Below are positions 1 through 12,005 of a DNA stretch of 64,000 bases, one piece after another. The stretch is taken from the NCBI GenBank assembly GCA_033439765.1, contig JAULSN010000003.1:1860001-1924000 (forward strand), written 5' to 3'. How positions within the stretch are numbered: the stretch's first letter is position 1; every line of letters starts with the position of its first letter. The notes below the pieces were generated by a model, which did no database searches, was not told where the DNA came from, and saw nothing but the letters and a program-made list of their open reading frames with translations. The translations under genes and the position numbers were made by a program. The DNA is from Lasiosphaeria ovina (lineage: Eukaryota; Ascomycota; Sordariomycetes; Sordariales; Lasiosphaeriaceae).

Positions 1-480
1 TTTCGTTTCATCATCAAGCGGTTTACTTACAAACGCAAGCCGTAAACCAGGGTTATATGTTGTTTAACTGATTTCGTTGTCATTGTGTAGGTACTGGAAC
101 AAGGAGATACATGACTCAAAGACCAAGAAGGAACAAAAGAGTAGGTAGGTAGATAGGTAGGTAGGTAGGGGCCTTAAATAGAGATGCGATGAGAATGGCA
201 AAGAGATCTACCGCTCATCCAGGAGAGCGTTAAATGAGCGTAAGAATCCAAAGTGCTAAAAGGATGAGAGCCATCTGCTGTGGTTTTTCTGTGTTGCCAA
301 AATCAAAATCAAAATCAAAATCTCCAAGTCTATGCCTAGGGGGCTGTTTCGGACATGTGTTTTGAGAGTGTACGACTCAAGGCCTGCTTTGCCCACGGCT
401 GTACTTCAACTGTGTGGTCGTCGGAGGTGCCTGTCAGCGAGCCGCTAATGTTGTTTTGTTGACGGCAGGAGCGGAAGTCG
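1..480. other. Intergenic, left edge; GTAG tetranucleotide run
   Basis: No convincing coding sequence is seen. A short GTAG/GATAG tandem run lies at about 141-170 and a run of AAAATC units at about 298-321. Both are simple-sequence features without visible function. Confidence 0.5.
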
Positions 481-844
481 TCGTTGTCCCTCGTCGTCAA
501 GTCGGCCAGGTACACAAAGCAGACCTCGGCCTGCGCATACCACTGGAACATGGAGTTGATGGCCTCGGAGAGCTCGGCGCTGCTCGACTTGTCGATGCAG
601 CCAGCACGTGTCGACCCAGGCATACCGGATGCCTCGGTCCTTGGCCAGCTGGCATGTCTTGGCGATCTTGCGGAAGCCCGGCTTTGACATGCCATCATCA
701 TAGTCCCCGGCGCTGCCCATAAAGCCCCGGAAAGAAAGTGACCTCCTCATCGTCTTTCCAGGTGTGGGAGAGGATGGCGTAGGGATGAGACTCTGGACAC
801 CTGATCTCCTTGAGCTTAACCGTGTCGGTGTCGATAAGCCACAT
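481..844 (-). pseudogene. HET-domain (heterokaryon incompatibility) gene relic
   Basis: The reverse strand encodes the start of a HET domain, but in three different frames. It opens with ATG at 844 and a typical MWLIDTDTVKLKEI start followed by PYAILSHTWKDDEEVTF. The frame then changes to KPGFRKIAKTCQLA and GIRYAWVDTC, and changes again to CIDKSSSAELSEAINSMFQW and VCFVYLADL. In this family the three blocks are contiguous, so at least two indels have broken the gene. Sequence after the YLADL block does not continue into the usual tryptophan-rich segment, so the 3' part is also missing. Intact HET proteins act in non-self recognition and programmed cell death; this copy cannot make a full domain. 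An intron explanation is unlikely because no GT/AG pair of suitable length bridges the breaks. Confidence 0.85.
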
Positions 845-1768
845 GTTTCTGCCTTTGGCTGCGATGGCAGTAGAAGACGTCTAGAGGTGCGTATTTGATG
901 AGTGGATGGATCTCGTGTCACTGAGTTGGCAACTGAATGTTGATGGGGAAACGTGTGGGCGAGGCTCTGGGAAGCGCTTATCACGTCCCCAGGTAAAATC
1001 CGCATGAGCGGCTTTTCAGCTGGAACCTCGACTCACGTGAGCTGGCAACCATCAACTCATCACCTGCATGAATACATGTAGCTAACTTGAAAGGGAGATC
1101 AGAACGCCACTGGCCATGCACTATTCACATCTCTGCGAATACTGTGGTCTAAAAGTGTGAAAGTTGGCCACTAATCAATGAATAATCAATAAATCCACAA
1201 CTCGCAGGACGCAGACCATTACCGATGATAGAAGGATGTTTTTACTCTGGGACAGACTTGAGAAAGGAAAATGAACTGGGATAGCCTGCAGCCACAAGCT
1301 ACGACCAATACAAGTACGAAGGCTAGGGCATGAAGAAAGTGTCACCCTTCACAGTAGCCAATTCTTATAATCCCATAGTACAAACAGCTTGAACGCCAAG
1401 TGTCAGCCAATGCCTTGAAAATCGTTAAACTCACTGTAATAGCCCAGAAGATCTCTATCTCCTTGCACTGTGAAAAGTAGCCTTGCTTCTCGCCTGAGCC
1501 TTCGTACTGTTGCCCAGACTTCCAGGCAACCGGCATCTAATTATTGTGTTTCCTAGTGCAGCGGTGGCTTACGACAAAAAGAACACGAAAACGAAAATAA
1601 GAACGCCGCAAACCATGAGGATACTGACATGTTAAACTTGCAACGCTATTATTTCTACAGTAGTATACAAGATAGTTTCACAAAATGAATACAACGTCAA
1701 GCCACAACCACTCCGCCATTGAATCAAGCACGACTTCTCCTCAGACTTCCCCATCAGACAACCAGCGG
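845..1768. other. Intergenic, no gene recognised
   Basis: This stretch contains only short open frames without family motifs or splice-consistent extension. It separates the HET relic from the 3' end of the GH76 gene. Confidence 0.5.
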
Positions 1769-2420
1769 CTATAAACTCATCCAGCCGAGCCCAAGCGCCG
1801 CGCCAGCCAAGACACCAACAGCCACCTCCTGGCGGCCTGCCGCGCTCGTCGGCGCCGTCGTAGCCGCCGTGCTCGTGGTAGACGAGCTGCCGCTGGTCCC
1901 ACTCCCACTCTCCGTCCCAGTCCCAGTCCCAGTCCCACTTCCACTGCCACTGCCACTCCCGCTTCCACCCGCCGTAAACGGCGCAGCCGACGCGCTGACC
2001 AACAAACTCTGCACCGCAGCGAGCACATCGATCTGCTCGCCAGCCCCGGCCCCAACCATCTCAGCATCGTCAACGGCAACAAACTCGCCGCTAGCCCAGT
2101 AAAACCCGCAAGCACGACCGGACGCGCCCCCAGTGCACTGCGCGGCGGCGGCGGCGGCGGACGACTCGAGCACGGGCAGCACGGAGCCCGCCAGCAGCGC
2201 CGGGGCGACCTGCGCGGCCGACGCCAGCCAGCGGTGCGCGAGGCCCTTGAACGAGCGCATGTCGCTAGTGCAGAGGCCGTGCCGCAGCTCGCACGCGACT
2301 TCGTAGGCCGTGCCGTTGGGGAAGAAGGTCGACAGAAGCGGTGTTGTGAGGTTGGTCAGCCGGTCGGACCAGGTGGTGGACTTGCCGTTCGTCTAATTAA
2401 TTAGACGGGTCTGCTGTTAG

Positions 2421-2454
<34 letters not shown>

Positions 2455-3412
2455 CCTCTTCAAATTGGCAGCAGCACATAGTAGGGGACGTACGTAGTTG
2501 TACATGAAGGCGGCACCCTGGACCAGGAGGGCGGCATTGTACGACAGCTGCAACTTGTTGACGTCGGTGCAGTTGTGGTCGGACGTGGCGCCGTCGTAGA
2601 CGGCCCAGGTGGCGTTGTCGATGAAGCCGACGTTCTGCAGCCACTCAAAGGTGGACGAGGCATGCTCGGCATAGGTCGAGTTGCCCGTGAAGCGGGCCAG
2701 GCGCGCGCCGAGGCTGAAGAAGCAGGCGTTGGATGCAGCTGTGATTCACGTCAGCTTGGCTGTTCCTCTCGGAGTCTCGGAGAAGGCAAGCAGCAGTGAA
2801 TGGGGTGAGAGGCGACGCACTGTTCTTGTAGTCGTAGCCAGTGTTGACTAGGGGAATCTGCCAGCGCAGGCCGCCGCCGCAGATGTGGTCGTTGCGTGCC
2901 GGCGACGCCAGGTTCTCCCAGACATTCTTGGCGATGTCGATCCACTGGGGCTGGTCCTGGGGCGGACTGGGGAAGCCGGTCTCAGCGGCGCGCAAGGCAG
3001 CGGCGCCCCAAAAGCACTGGTCGTCGTTGCCCATGCTGGCCGTCCAGTTAGTCGGCATGAAGTTGTTGTAGGGGCCCTTCTGCCACAGCAGGCCCTCCGT
3101 CACCTGCGCGTTGTACGTGTCGTCGCCCGTGAGCTGGAAGTACTCAATGAGCGTGCCCATCAGCGACGAGCCCTGCCACCACCAGTACGGGCCCATGTCT
3201 GCCACCGGCGGCCCCGGAAGCAAGCCGGGGATCTGGCCCGTCTGGTTCCCCCTGTAGAAGGCCATCACGTCGTAGGCCAGCGTGCGCGACGATGCCAGGA
3301 TGTGGTCGCGCGAGTCGGTTTGGTACAGCGATTTCTGCGCAGACGCAGCCGTCCCGCCCAGGACGAGCATCACCGTGGCGGCGCGCGCGCCGGACCAGAA
3401 AGACGCGACCAT
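1769..3412 (-). CDS. GPI-anchored GH76 mannan endo-1,6-alpha-mannosidase (DCW1/DFG5 family)
   Basis: Three exons are inferred on the reverse strand: 3412-2821, 2738-2494 and 2392-1769, giving 486 residues with phases that close. The protein has an N-terminal signal peptide, then GH76 signatures: WWWQGSSLMGTLIEY, GNDDQCFWG, DHICGGGLRWQI, YDYKNTASNACFFSL and the MRSFKGLAHRW block. The C-terminus is a Gly/Ser/Thr-rich stretch followed by a hydrophobic tail, as expected for a GPI anchor. Family members (yeast Dcw1/Dfg5) act at the plasma membrane and wall, transferring GPI glycoproteins onto wall glucan. Acidic residues of the active site are expected near the GNDDQ block. Intron 2 contains a long CT microsatellite. 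The start was chosen because it begins the signal peptide; the in-frame sequence upstream is a low-complexity Thr run. Length is near the family norm of 450-500. Confidence 0.9.
2424..2451. repeat. (CT)n microsatellite inside intron 2 of the GH76 gene
   Basis: An almost pure CT dinucleotide run lies within the second intron of the mannanase-like gene. On the transcript it reads as GA repeats, upstream of the acceptor at 2394-2393. Confidence 0.9.
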
Positions 3413-4143
3413 TGTGGTGGTGGTGGTGGTGGTGGCCGGTTTGACGTTTTCGCGTGAAAGTCGCAACGGTCAGACGTTGAAAGCTGAAAAAATATTCCAG
3501 GGGAAATCCCGGGTTTGAATGTTCAGTCATCTTTGTTCCTAGGGTAAGCAGGGTGTGAGCAAGGGGTTGTGGTGGGGCGACTCGCGATTGCGCCGCTGAT
3601 GATTCTTAACCGTTGGTTATGCGCTCGCACTTCTGGGCTTCGGCTCATCCATCAATGGCTACAGAAGAAAGCTTGCCCAAAATAATTTTGGTGTCTGACG
3701 CCCGTATTGGACAGAGGCCATGCCGCGGCTCCGCTTCCGTGGAACCAACAACTTAGTCCTTCTAGGTGGGAAGGTAGTACGGGGTAAGACGAGCTGTCGG
3801 GTAATTACCCCTGAGCTTAGCCACAATCTAGGCGCGCTAGCACCCCTGTCAACCAAACAAGCCGTTGAACCTGGTTTAAGGTAATTACCGGTTGTGGGGT
3901 CTAACATCTCGAACATTCCCATACGGAACATTACCAGAAAGGTATTCCAGAGGGACAAAAAGATCCATCTGCAACCCGTGGTATAGCAAGAAAGACTCTT
4001 AATAAGATACAGCCACGCACCGAGTAAACGAAAACGGCAAATTACACAAACCCAAGACTACAGGCGATCCAGCTTGGCGACCAAAAAGGAACCAAAAAAG
4101 AAAAGAGACAACCCATTAACCCAAGCCTAGCTGGAAATATGAC
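3413..4143. other. Intergenic, no gene recognised
   Basis: This region is the shared flank between the start of the GH76 gene and the stop of the large ankyrin/CorA-like gene, both on the reverse strand. A 99-codon reverse frame at 3659-3958 has no recognisable motif and is not supported. Confidence 0.5.
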
Positions 4144-7100
4144 TTAATTCGGCCCCCTCTCCTCGTCATGTCCTGCCTGTCTGTTCCTCTTCCTGAACAT
4201 GCTAGCTACAAGGGACGACACTCCCGGGCCCGCAGACTCAGGCAAGGCCGCATTGTCGCCGCCGGTAGTACTGGCAGCGTCTTCTCCCGCCTCGCCGTCG
4301 CGAGGACCGCGGGATTTACTAGCCGAGGACCTGATCCCAAAGAGGCTGGCCAGCCAGTCCTTGCGCTCCTGCACACGCTCGTGGTGGTCCATCTCGAGCT
4401 CTTCGCGGCGTGCGCGCTCGTCAATGGAATGGCACGTGTCGTCGTCGCCGTCGCCGTCGCCGTTCCCACTACTATCGTTGCCCTCGCCATTGCCATCTCC
4501 GTCATCATCGTAATTATAGTCGTAATCATAGTTGTCGCCGCCGTCATCATGTTGTCCATCGCCGTCGTTGTAGAACGAGTACCAGGGGCCCTCAGGCTCG
4601 CGAGAGGGGCGAAGTGAATTCCGCAAGAAGTACAGGACCCGATATCGCAGCCGGTGCAGGGGATAGTCGAACTCAACCTGCTCTTGGCTGCGCAGATTGT
4701 GCCGTCGCTCGGCCGGCACCTCGTAGGGCCCCCATAGCCACAGCCGCCGCAGCCCCGGAATCCGCGAGTGCCATCTCCACCGGTTGAACAGCGGCGCGTA
4801 TGGGTGGGCGTCGCCTCTCGCCTCGCGTCCCGTGTTGTCGTCGCCGTCGCCGTCGCCGTCGCCGTCGAGCTTGTCCTTCTCGTCGTCATCCGACAGCTCC
4901 GATGAGGTATCGTCATCGGGATCGTCGTCGTGGTCGTCAAGCTGCTCGCTCAAGGCGTCTTGTCTCCATTTGTCGCGTGAAAGCCCCAGTTGCTGCTTCG
5001 ATGTCGTGACAAATTTCTTCGTCGACGTTGACCTGCGGGCAAAGAACAACAAGACGAAGAGCAGGATCACAAGCGAGACCCCCACCGATATTCCAACTAA
5101 GGGTTCACAGATCAAGGCCTGTCAGACATGCTCACTGACTCTTCCCAGGCGGCGAAATGGGGGGCACTTACACATGTAGGCAGACACCTCGGCGATCGGC
5201 CAGGCCTGGTTGCCGGTTTCTTCGTCCTTCGGGAACTCCTTGATCCCGATGGCGAAGAAGCTCGAGATGAATGACAAGGGGAGCTGGATGAGGTTGTCAG
5301 TGTCTGCATCGTTCAGGTGTCAGAAGCGGCCACGTACAAAGATAATTGTCACAATGGTAAAGGTGAGCATGATCTAGGGATACGATCAGCAGATGACTCC
5401 TTTCTCGGCGGTCATTTACACCCGGGAGCCAAGTTACCGTGTTCTGTCTCTGCCCTTGCTCCGAGAGCTTCATCGCGTATCGCGACTCCCAACCGTTTGC
5501 CTGCTGCTGTTTAAATTCGAGCAGCTGCTTCAACTGTTTTTGTGTTCAACGTCAGCACGAGGCCGTCGACGCTCTAGCGGAGCGGCAACAGAAGCTCACG
5601 TCTTGATGCACCCTCCTCGCCGACTCGGTCATCTCTTTGGCACCGCGGATGTTCTCATCAACGATGCGGATGGATTCGTCCACGACACCCTTCGTGATAG
5701 TCACTGTGGAGGGGGCCCGATCTGATTCAGGGTCGGTTTTGGGCTTGTCGTCAGAGCAGAAATGGTCCCGCAGGTCCTTGAGGACAGATCTCTGAATGGC
5801 CAAGACCGAATTAATGATGGCCAGTTCGTCCTGTATGTCGATGATTTCGACAAGCTGGTACATCTCTTTTGAAATCTTTGAAAAGCTGTCGATTTCGGCT
5901 GTTAGTTTGAACGGATCTTTGGCCTTGGCCAGTTTCTTGACTGTGTCCAAGAGTGTCTTCATCTTGACAGCCTCGGATTCCGCCTGCGGTGGACAAAGAA
6001 GTAGTTAGCAACCTGTCCAGTCATCTGGTCTTATTAGAAATAGATGAGCGCCTACAATCTTGTTGATGGAGGACTGGAAACATTCTTGGAGTTTGACACC
6101 GCCCGGTCCTGGTCGCTTCATGGCATTGACACATGTCTTCAGCACAATGTCAAAGATGCTTTCGGGGCCCTTGATGGCATGCCGGCGCTTGTTCTTTTGG
6201 ATTTCTATCCCGAGAATCCTCTGGATGTTGAACGGTTCTGAAACTTTGTTGGTGTTTGGAATGCTTGTTATCACGGTGCCTGTTGAAAGTCAGCCGCCGA
6301 CACCTGTTACTCAACAAGTCAGAAGAAAGGACCATCACATAAGCCATCTTACCGTCCGGCAGAGCCCAGAGCCAGAGCTGGTCAACCATGAGTATTGGCG
6401 CGTGCTTTTTCTCCACTCTGTCCTGCTGTTTTGTCGCCCACCGATACATGACCTGATCTTTATCGCGTCGCTCCGTTGAGTCGAGCATGTAATAAGAATA
6501 CTGGTCCAGAGTTCGGCGGTAGTGGATGGGCCTTGTCCGTGCTTTTCCTAGGAGGGAACCACTGTCATTCAGCGGAGCTATCTCGGACTGCAGGTCTTGT
6601 CTGATCTCCCTGGCCATTGCTCTGCGCCCCTGGTGGCTCTCGTATGCAAGAAAAGGCATCTGCAAACAGTCAGGATTCTGTGCGGTTCTGGAAGAGATTG
6701 TGGGCCACTAACAAATAGAGCGATCGTCTTGTTCCGGCCAGGGTCCTTGACAGGCGGCAAATCTTCCCAGTAGACATATCTGGCTAGGATCTCGCTTGCT
6801 TTTCTCCCATCAGACATTGTCGGAGGCATTTTCGGCCTTGCCACTTTCCCCGCACCAGCACCCGGATCCTCGAGAACCGTGGGCAAGCTATGGGCTTGAG
6901 GATTTGTAGTGCCGGGTGGTTGAAAGCTTGTCTCCGAAATTCCGGGTATCCACGTCGGGATTTCTGGCGCGCGAATATCCTGCAGATCGTGTCAGAAAAA
7001 GAAAAAAAATCCCCGCAAGGCTGCCTGGCATGTTTGAAGAACTCTCACAATTTTGTTGTGGTGAACCTTTTTCACCTGCGGGTTCATATATCGGTTGAAG

Positions 7101-9905
7101 ATGCTGCGGCCTGTACAAAGATTAGTAAACGGGCGCAAAGAGAAGCCAAGGCTACCTCCATACCGTCGTATCGCTGATCTGTCATGGAGAGGTCTCGAAC
7201 GCCAATGGAAAGAAAAAGATCCTGCAGTCAGAGTCAGCAAATGGTTGCCATTCGCCCTGTCTTCGTTCCCGAAAAGACTCACATATAGCCATTGTTCCTG
7301 TTAAAATTGTTAGCTCTTGTTCTCAATCCAGGCCAGTCTTGCACTTGCGTTGTTTGCTGGAACATGAATCCATCTACACCGAAAGTCTTGGCCTTCTCTC
7401 TTTGCCCTCGAGACCTCCAAGATCTTAGCACACCCCCTATCGTGGTCGTAGATCATCTCGTGGATGCTCGTCGTCTTCCAAGTGATGTGCTCCTCCAGCC
7501 TCTTGGTTTTCTCGCTGACGGCATGGTAGAACTCGGACACGATGCCTTGGGAGGCAAACATGATGGCTTCTTCCAGCGAGCCTTCCCCTGGCGGTTCGGG
7601 CCTCGTCGGCTCCTCGAGATCTTCCGCTATCGCGGGCCCACTTATGGGCTCTGGGTTGTCTCTGAGGTCCCATATCCAGTCACAGCTGACCCGGCAAGTG
7701 CACTCGTTTCTGTCACAGAGCTTGGCCCATGGCGACATCTGGTCATTGTTCTCAATGTCCAGATCCACTGGCATGTTCCGCACGAGGCAGCGGATGACGC
7801 CTCTGTATCCAGCACGGTCCATCCCCTCGTCGGGTTCGTTTTGCCAGGCTGAGTCAACAGCAAGGTGGAGAGGAGTGCAGCCCATGTCGTCGCCCTCCAC
7901 AGCATCGCTTGGACAGTCAGTAACGAGGATGGTGACAATGTCTTCATTTGGGGGGTAAAGCAAGGCTGCAGCGTGGAGAGGCGTTCTCCCTTGCTTGTCC
8001 TTGATTACACCTCTAGTCTTTCCGTCGACAACGGTGGAGACGAGACTGACGTTCTGAGCCGCCAGAGCCTGGAAAAGCAATTCGGAGCGAATCGTGAACA
8101 TGATTCCACGGTAGACGTAATCCTGTGCATCTGGAATCCTGCCCAGGCGCCTATGCTGGTAGGTTGAGATGGACCTGAAGCTGATTCCATAGACGTCAGC
8201 GGCAGGGTACTCCTCGTCCTGGGCCATATCGTTAGCTGCTTCGCAATTGACAAGTGCTTGGGTATCTCGTACTTTCATCTTCTGGGGGTCACCCTCGGTC
8301 TGTCGCGCTCTTGTTTGAGAGTACAGCCACGATAGTGCAAAGCTCTGCGGAAGCTGTCCCCGGACACGCTGAAAGTCGGCCCAAACCTTCTCTACAAGCT
8401 TCGGCCCTTTCTCCTGACTCTCGATCCACTGGAGAATCTGAGTAACTCGAATATTGACATTTGCGGGGAATAGTTGTTTGCTGGCTTTTGTATCGAGTTT
8501 TCCGGGAAATGGGGTGTCGAGAAGCAAGAGCTGAGAAATGTCGCCGATGGGAAATGGGCCAGTCAAGTCTGGGGGTTTGTTTGCTAAAGAAGCCTTGGGT
8601 TTCTGGCTCTTCTCGTCCGCAACGTCTCGTTGGTCTCCATTGCCACTCACCTGAGCCTTCTCCTTGCCGTCTGAATTCGGGTCAAATCCCTCTTTTTCGG
8701 CGAAGGGTACAGGCTGTGCAGCAGCCTCGTCCCAAGCTAGGGCTTCTTGGACTGCAAGCTGGATGGCCTTTTGAATGACGATCCCCCCGAACCCATAGCC
8801 GATGAAAATGATAGGGACGTTTTCATAAAGCTCTCCCTGTCTGGATCGCTTGACGCGCTGGAGAAGCTCGGTTGCTGCCTTCTCGACGTAACTCACCAGG
8901 CCGATCTGCGACTTCTTGTCGAACCGAGGATACGAGAAGCCAAGAACCCGGCTTTGTGAAATATCGCGGGGTATGAAGTCGCGAAGCCAATTGACAGTCT
9001 CCTGTCGTTTTTCACGGCGGTCGGGAAACTCGGAAGACGACCGAGCAGATCTAAGGGAGCCGTCGGCAAGTTTTGATTTGTCCTTGACCTCTTTTCGAGC
9101 GACCTTGAGCTTTGGGTCCCTTTGTCCTGGGAGAGCGTTTGCTTCCAGGCCCTTGCCTTTGCCGTCCAACTCGGGCTGTTCCGTTCCCAAGAGGCCGTCA
9201 TTTGGGGCTGCTGACGCCTTTGGCAGAGCATCGGGTCGGCGGCGGCGATCATGGCTACCTCGGGAGGATTCTCTGTCACGCTCGCTGGGATCTCTCAGGT
9301 TGGACCTCGGTGCTCTGAGCAACAATCCACCCTCAAAGGTCCACGCGTCCTCAGCGGTTTCTTCAAAGTCATGGACGGCAATGATATCCACGGAAGGCCG
9401 CAGGTTCGAACTAGGGGTGAATGGATCTAGACGGTACCGAGGCTGCACAATGTCTGATTAGGAGTCTGTTCGGCTGAAAGGAATGATTGATTGATCAACA
9501 TATTCGGAGAAAGCTAGTAATCACCTTGGTCTTTGGGACGAAGGACCCCCTTCCGGCTCCATCCTGAGGACTTAGCAGCTCAGCGAGGCCCTTTGGGTCG
9601 CCGGGTTCCTTGGAGGCTGTGTTCAAAGCAGGGAAGGCTCCGGGGCCCCTTTTGCTGGTGCCGGGGATCAAAGCGGACAATAATGATTTTTTTGGTCCCT
9701 GTGCATTCTTGCCTTGGGCGAACTTGGCTTGATCGGTGTTGATTGAGATGATGGGTCTGGCGTGGGCTGCGGGCGACTTGGGCTCCGGGATGCCCTGGGC
9801 TGCAGGTGGTTCTCGTTCTAGGACGGCCACTAGTGTGATTTCATCTGCTTGACTTGTCGGGACAGGGCAGGGTACCGCACCCGGAGCCGAATCCTTGGCC
9901 TCCAT
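4144..9905 (-). CDS. SesB/SERAC1-like hydrolase domain - ankyrin - CorA-like membrane protein
   Basis: Thirteen exons are inferred: 9905-9525, 9442-7349, 7297-7283, 7221-7164, 7110-7049, 6979-6713, 6659-6353, 6279-6056, 5983-5600, 5533-5438, 5373-5338, 5283-5172 and 5096-4144, totalling 1,662 residues with all phases closing. A low-complexity N-terminus precedes an alpha/beta-hydrolase region of SesB/SERAC1 type (about 145-560). Its nucleophile-elbow motif reads GYGFGG, so Gly (about residue 344) replaces the usual Ser and hydrolysis is unlikely. Ankyrin-like units (RTPLHAA, CTPLHLAV) follow at about 615-720. The next block, WIHVPANNEQWLYDLFLSIG, is typical of fungal CorA-like proteins. The C-terminal region has a helical stretch (LKQLLEFKQQQANGW) and two membrane helices (FTIVTIIFLPLSFISSFF and VGVSLVILLFVLLFF). 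The GMN motif of true Mg2+ channels is absent after the first helix. A long acidic tail with Gly-Asp repeats ends the protein. I infer a membrane-anchored sensor or effector, not a Mg2+ channel; function is unproven. Confidence 0.8.
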
Positions 9906-10724
9906 GATTGGAATTGTGGGAACTCGGGAGTGCGGGAATGCCGAAGTGCAGCGGGATGCGGGTACGCGCCGACAACTGACAAACGGGCAGCTGGTGGGCG
10001 AGATGGTAGAACGTAAGGAAGAGAGAAAAAAATGTCAGCAGGACTGCCTGGGTCCTGCCTTCCGCCATGGCGCCTTGAAAAGCGTTGCAGTGGCCAGTGG
10101 GGGGAGCCAACACCAACGTGATTTGCACCTTTCCTGCCGCACGATGCGCTGGTGGCTCTCGTCGTGATTGGCTTAACATGGTTGAGGAAGGGGCTGTGCT
10201 GTGGACGGCCTTATCTCGTTAAGCCCATCTTGGCACCCGCATGGTGGTCCGTTTCCGCGGATACAGTTCGCACTATTCTCCACCAGCAACTTCCTCCAAT
10301 CAGCGGATTCAGAGTCCCCTGGAAGTCCGAGTCGCACTGTAAAGGCTGCAGAGGTAACCAGGTCGAATACGCACCAGCCCCCAGCCCGGGCGGACGTGTC
10401 CTGTAAATTGGCTTGATGCGTTATGGAACCATGGGATAATGCTTCAGTGCAGGCCCGCTCAGAAATCGGATGCAATGGTCAAGTCTTGCGGGGTAAAGCA
10501 GATGAGAATACAAAGATTGATTGTTTTATCACGTCTTAATATCAAACTGATTAGGTCAGGTTCCAGTTCGTTAGTCGGGTTCGTTTATACTCATATCCAA
10601 AGAATCTAACTAGGTAGGAATCTCTGGATAGGTAGATAGGAATCTATAGCCAAAATCAGTACACCGCAGGATTGGACCATCCCCACCGAATAAAACATCG
10701 CGAGGGCAAGGAGTTCCAGGCCGG
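9906..10724. other. Intergenic; probable promoter of the 4144-9905 gene
   Basis: No gene is recognised. The region lies directly upstream of the ATG at 9905 and downstream of the membrane protein ending at 10725, so it probably holds the promoter of the former and the terminator of the latter. Confidence 0.4.
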
Positions 10725-12005
10725 TCAATGCCAAAAAAAAACGATCCAGAAAGGCCTGGGCCAGACCTCTCGCTCGTCTTCCGAGTCCGGCTGTCTGTCA
10801 GGGTCCTGCATTGACGCCACAGCAGCAACAGAGAAGCAGAACGTCACAACAAAGACAACGTGTAACACAACTATAGGTTTCACATGCCCAAAAGGCCCGG
10901 CGGCCCTGTTGTTCAAACTCAGGCGGCGTTTCGCGAAGTACAAGTACATGAGAAGTAGTATCCACGTAAGAGGGGGAATGAGGCGCTAAGTTGGACTCGA
11001 CAGCGCCTATTCTAGGAGCAACATGTTAGCGGACCATGTACTTTGTTCAGCTGAGGGTGAGGGGGATAAGACTCACCACCGACAAGCGTGGTCCGGCCGG
11101 TGGAAGAAGATGGAATATCGGACAATCTGCACGACGGCTAGGGCAAAGTTGAGTCAAACTATAAGCATAATGATTAAATGCACGTGATCCGAGCGGCTTT
11201 GAAATAGATCATCCTGTTCCCAGTACGAGAGAGATTTGTCGAACCGCGGTTTCTGCCGTGGCTCTGTGGCAGGAGTTAGAGCATGAAACGATTCTGATGC
11301 TGACGCTGCCGCGCTATTCGTTGATTCACGCTGCCCAGTCCCTTCCAGCCTCGTTGGCCCACTGGGAGAGTCTGCGGCGGTCATCTGGTCGTGGAGCCCT
11401 AGCTGCTGATCGGCGAAGTCTCTGGCGAGGGGTCCGATCGGGCAGTTGTCGTCGCCGGTGGGACTCTGCTGCGCCACAGGTTCCATATACAGGATCTTGT
11501 AGGAGCGGCGAGGTAAAAGAAGAAATGTGCCGTATGCAGCAAACCCCGAGACTCGGAACAGGCCAATAAAGAGGCAGACAGTCGACCTGACGAGAGGAAT
11601 GACATGAGCGCCAAAGTCTGAGTAGTAGGCGTCAAGACTTCCGGTCGGACACTGACTGCGACACCATATCCGCGGTTGGCAGAGGATAATGCCACATACT
11701 CCGAGAATAACTTGCAGTGAAGCCGTGACCATGGGTCCGATTACTACCGGGTCTTGGAGGCGCCATGGCTGCAATTTGCTTGCGCTCCAGTTGATGGGAT
11801 CGGTCGCGGCGGCGTACGCCAGAAGCAGCATCGACAAGCTGGCAACTGCAATGCGAGCTCCGTAGTTGCCAGTCTCGCGAACGAGATCACGCCTGCCAGC
11901 CTCATTTCTGACCATAAAGGCGATGAAAACGCAGAACCACGGCACGAGAATCGCCGTGACAGCAACGCGGCAACAGGCAACAGCGTAGAGAAGATTCCTA
12001 TACAC
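10725..12005 (-). CDS. Multi-pass integral membrane protein, unknown family
   Basis: The main reverse-strand exon (about 12005 to 11180) encodes several hydrophobic helices (near VTAILVPWFCVFIAFMV, IAVASLSMLLLAYAA, TASLQVILGVCGIILC, RSTVCLFIGLFRV) and then a long Ser/Thr-rich loop or tail. A final exon from about 10997 to 10725 reads RLIPPLTWILLLMYLYFAKR and a further helix, VVLHVVFVVTFCFSVAAV. A short middle exon near 11088-11140 is likely because a strong GTGAGT donor sits just after it, but I could not close all phases. The 5' end is also uncertain: the open frame begins directly after a plausible acceptor (TATAG at about 12000), so either an upstream exon exists or translation begins at the internal Met about 30 codons in. 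No family was recognised. Confidence 0.5.

Noticed and set aside
4206..4940. Long Thr/Arg-rich reverse frame and matching forward Ser- or Arg-rich frames
   Set aside because: These are other-frame readings of the Gly-Asp repeat coding region in the last exon of the 4144-9905 gene.
6150..6300. CorA-like region considered as a true Mg2+ transporter
   Set aside because: The GMN motif after the first membrane helix is absent, so a transport assignment is not supported.
11155..11187. 33-base intron in the membrane protein gene at 10.7-12.0 kb
   Set aside because: Too short for a spliceosomal intron; a 57-base alternative with GTGCAT donor is more plausible, but phase to the last exon remains unresolved.
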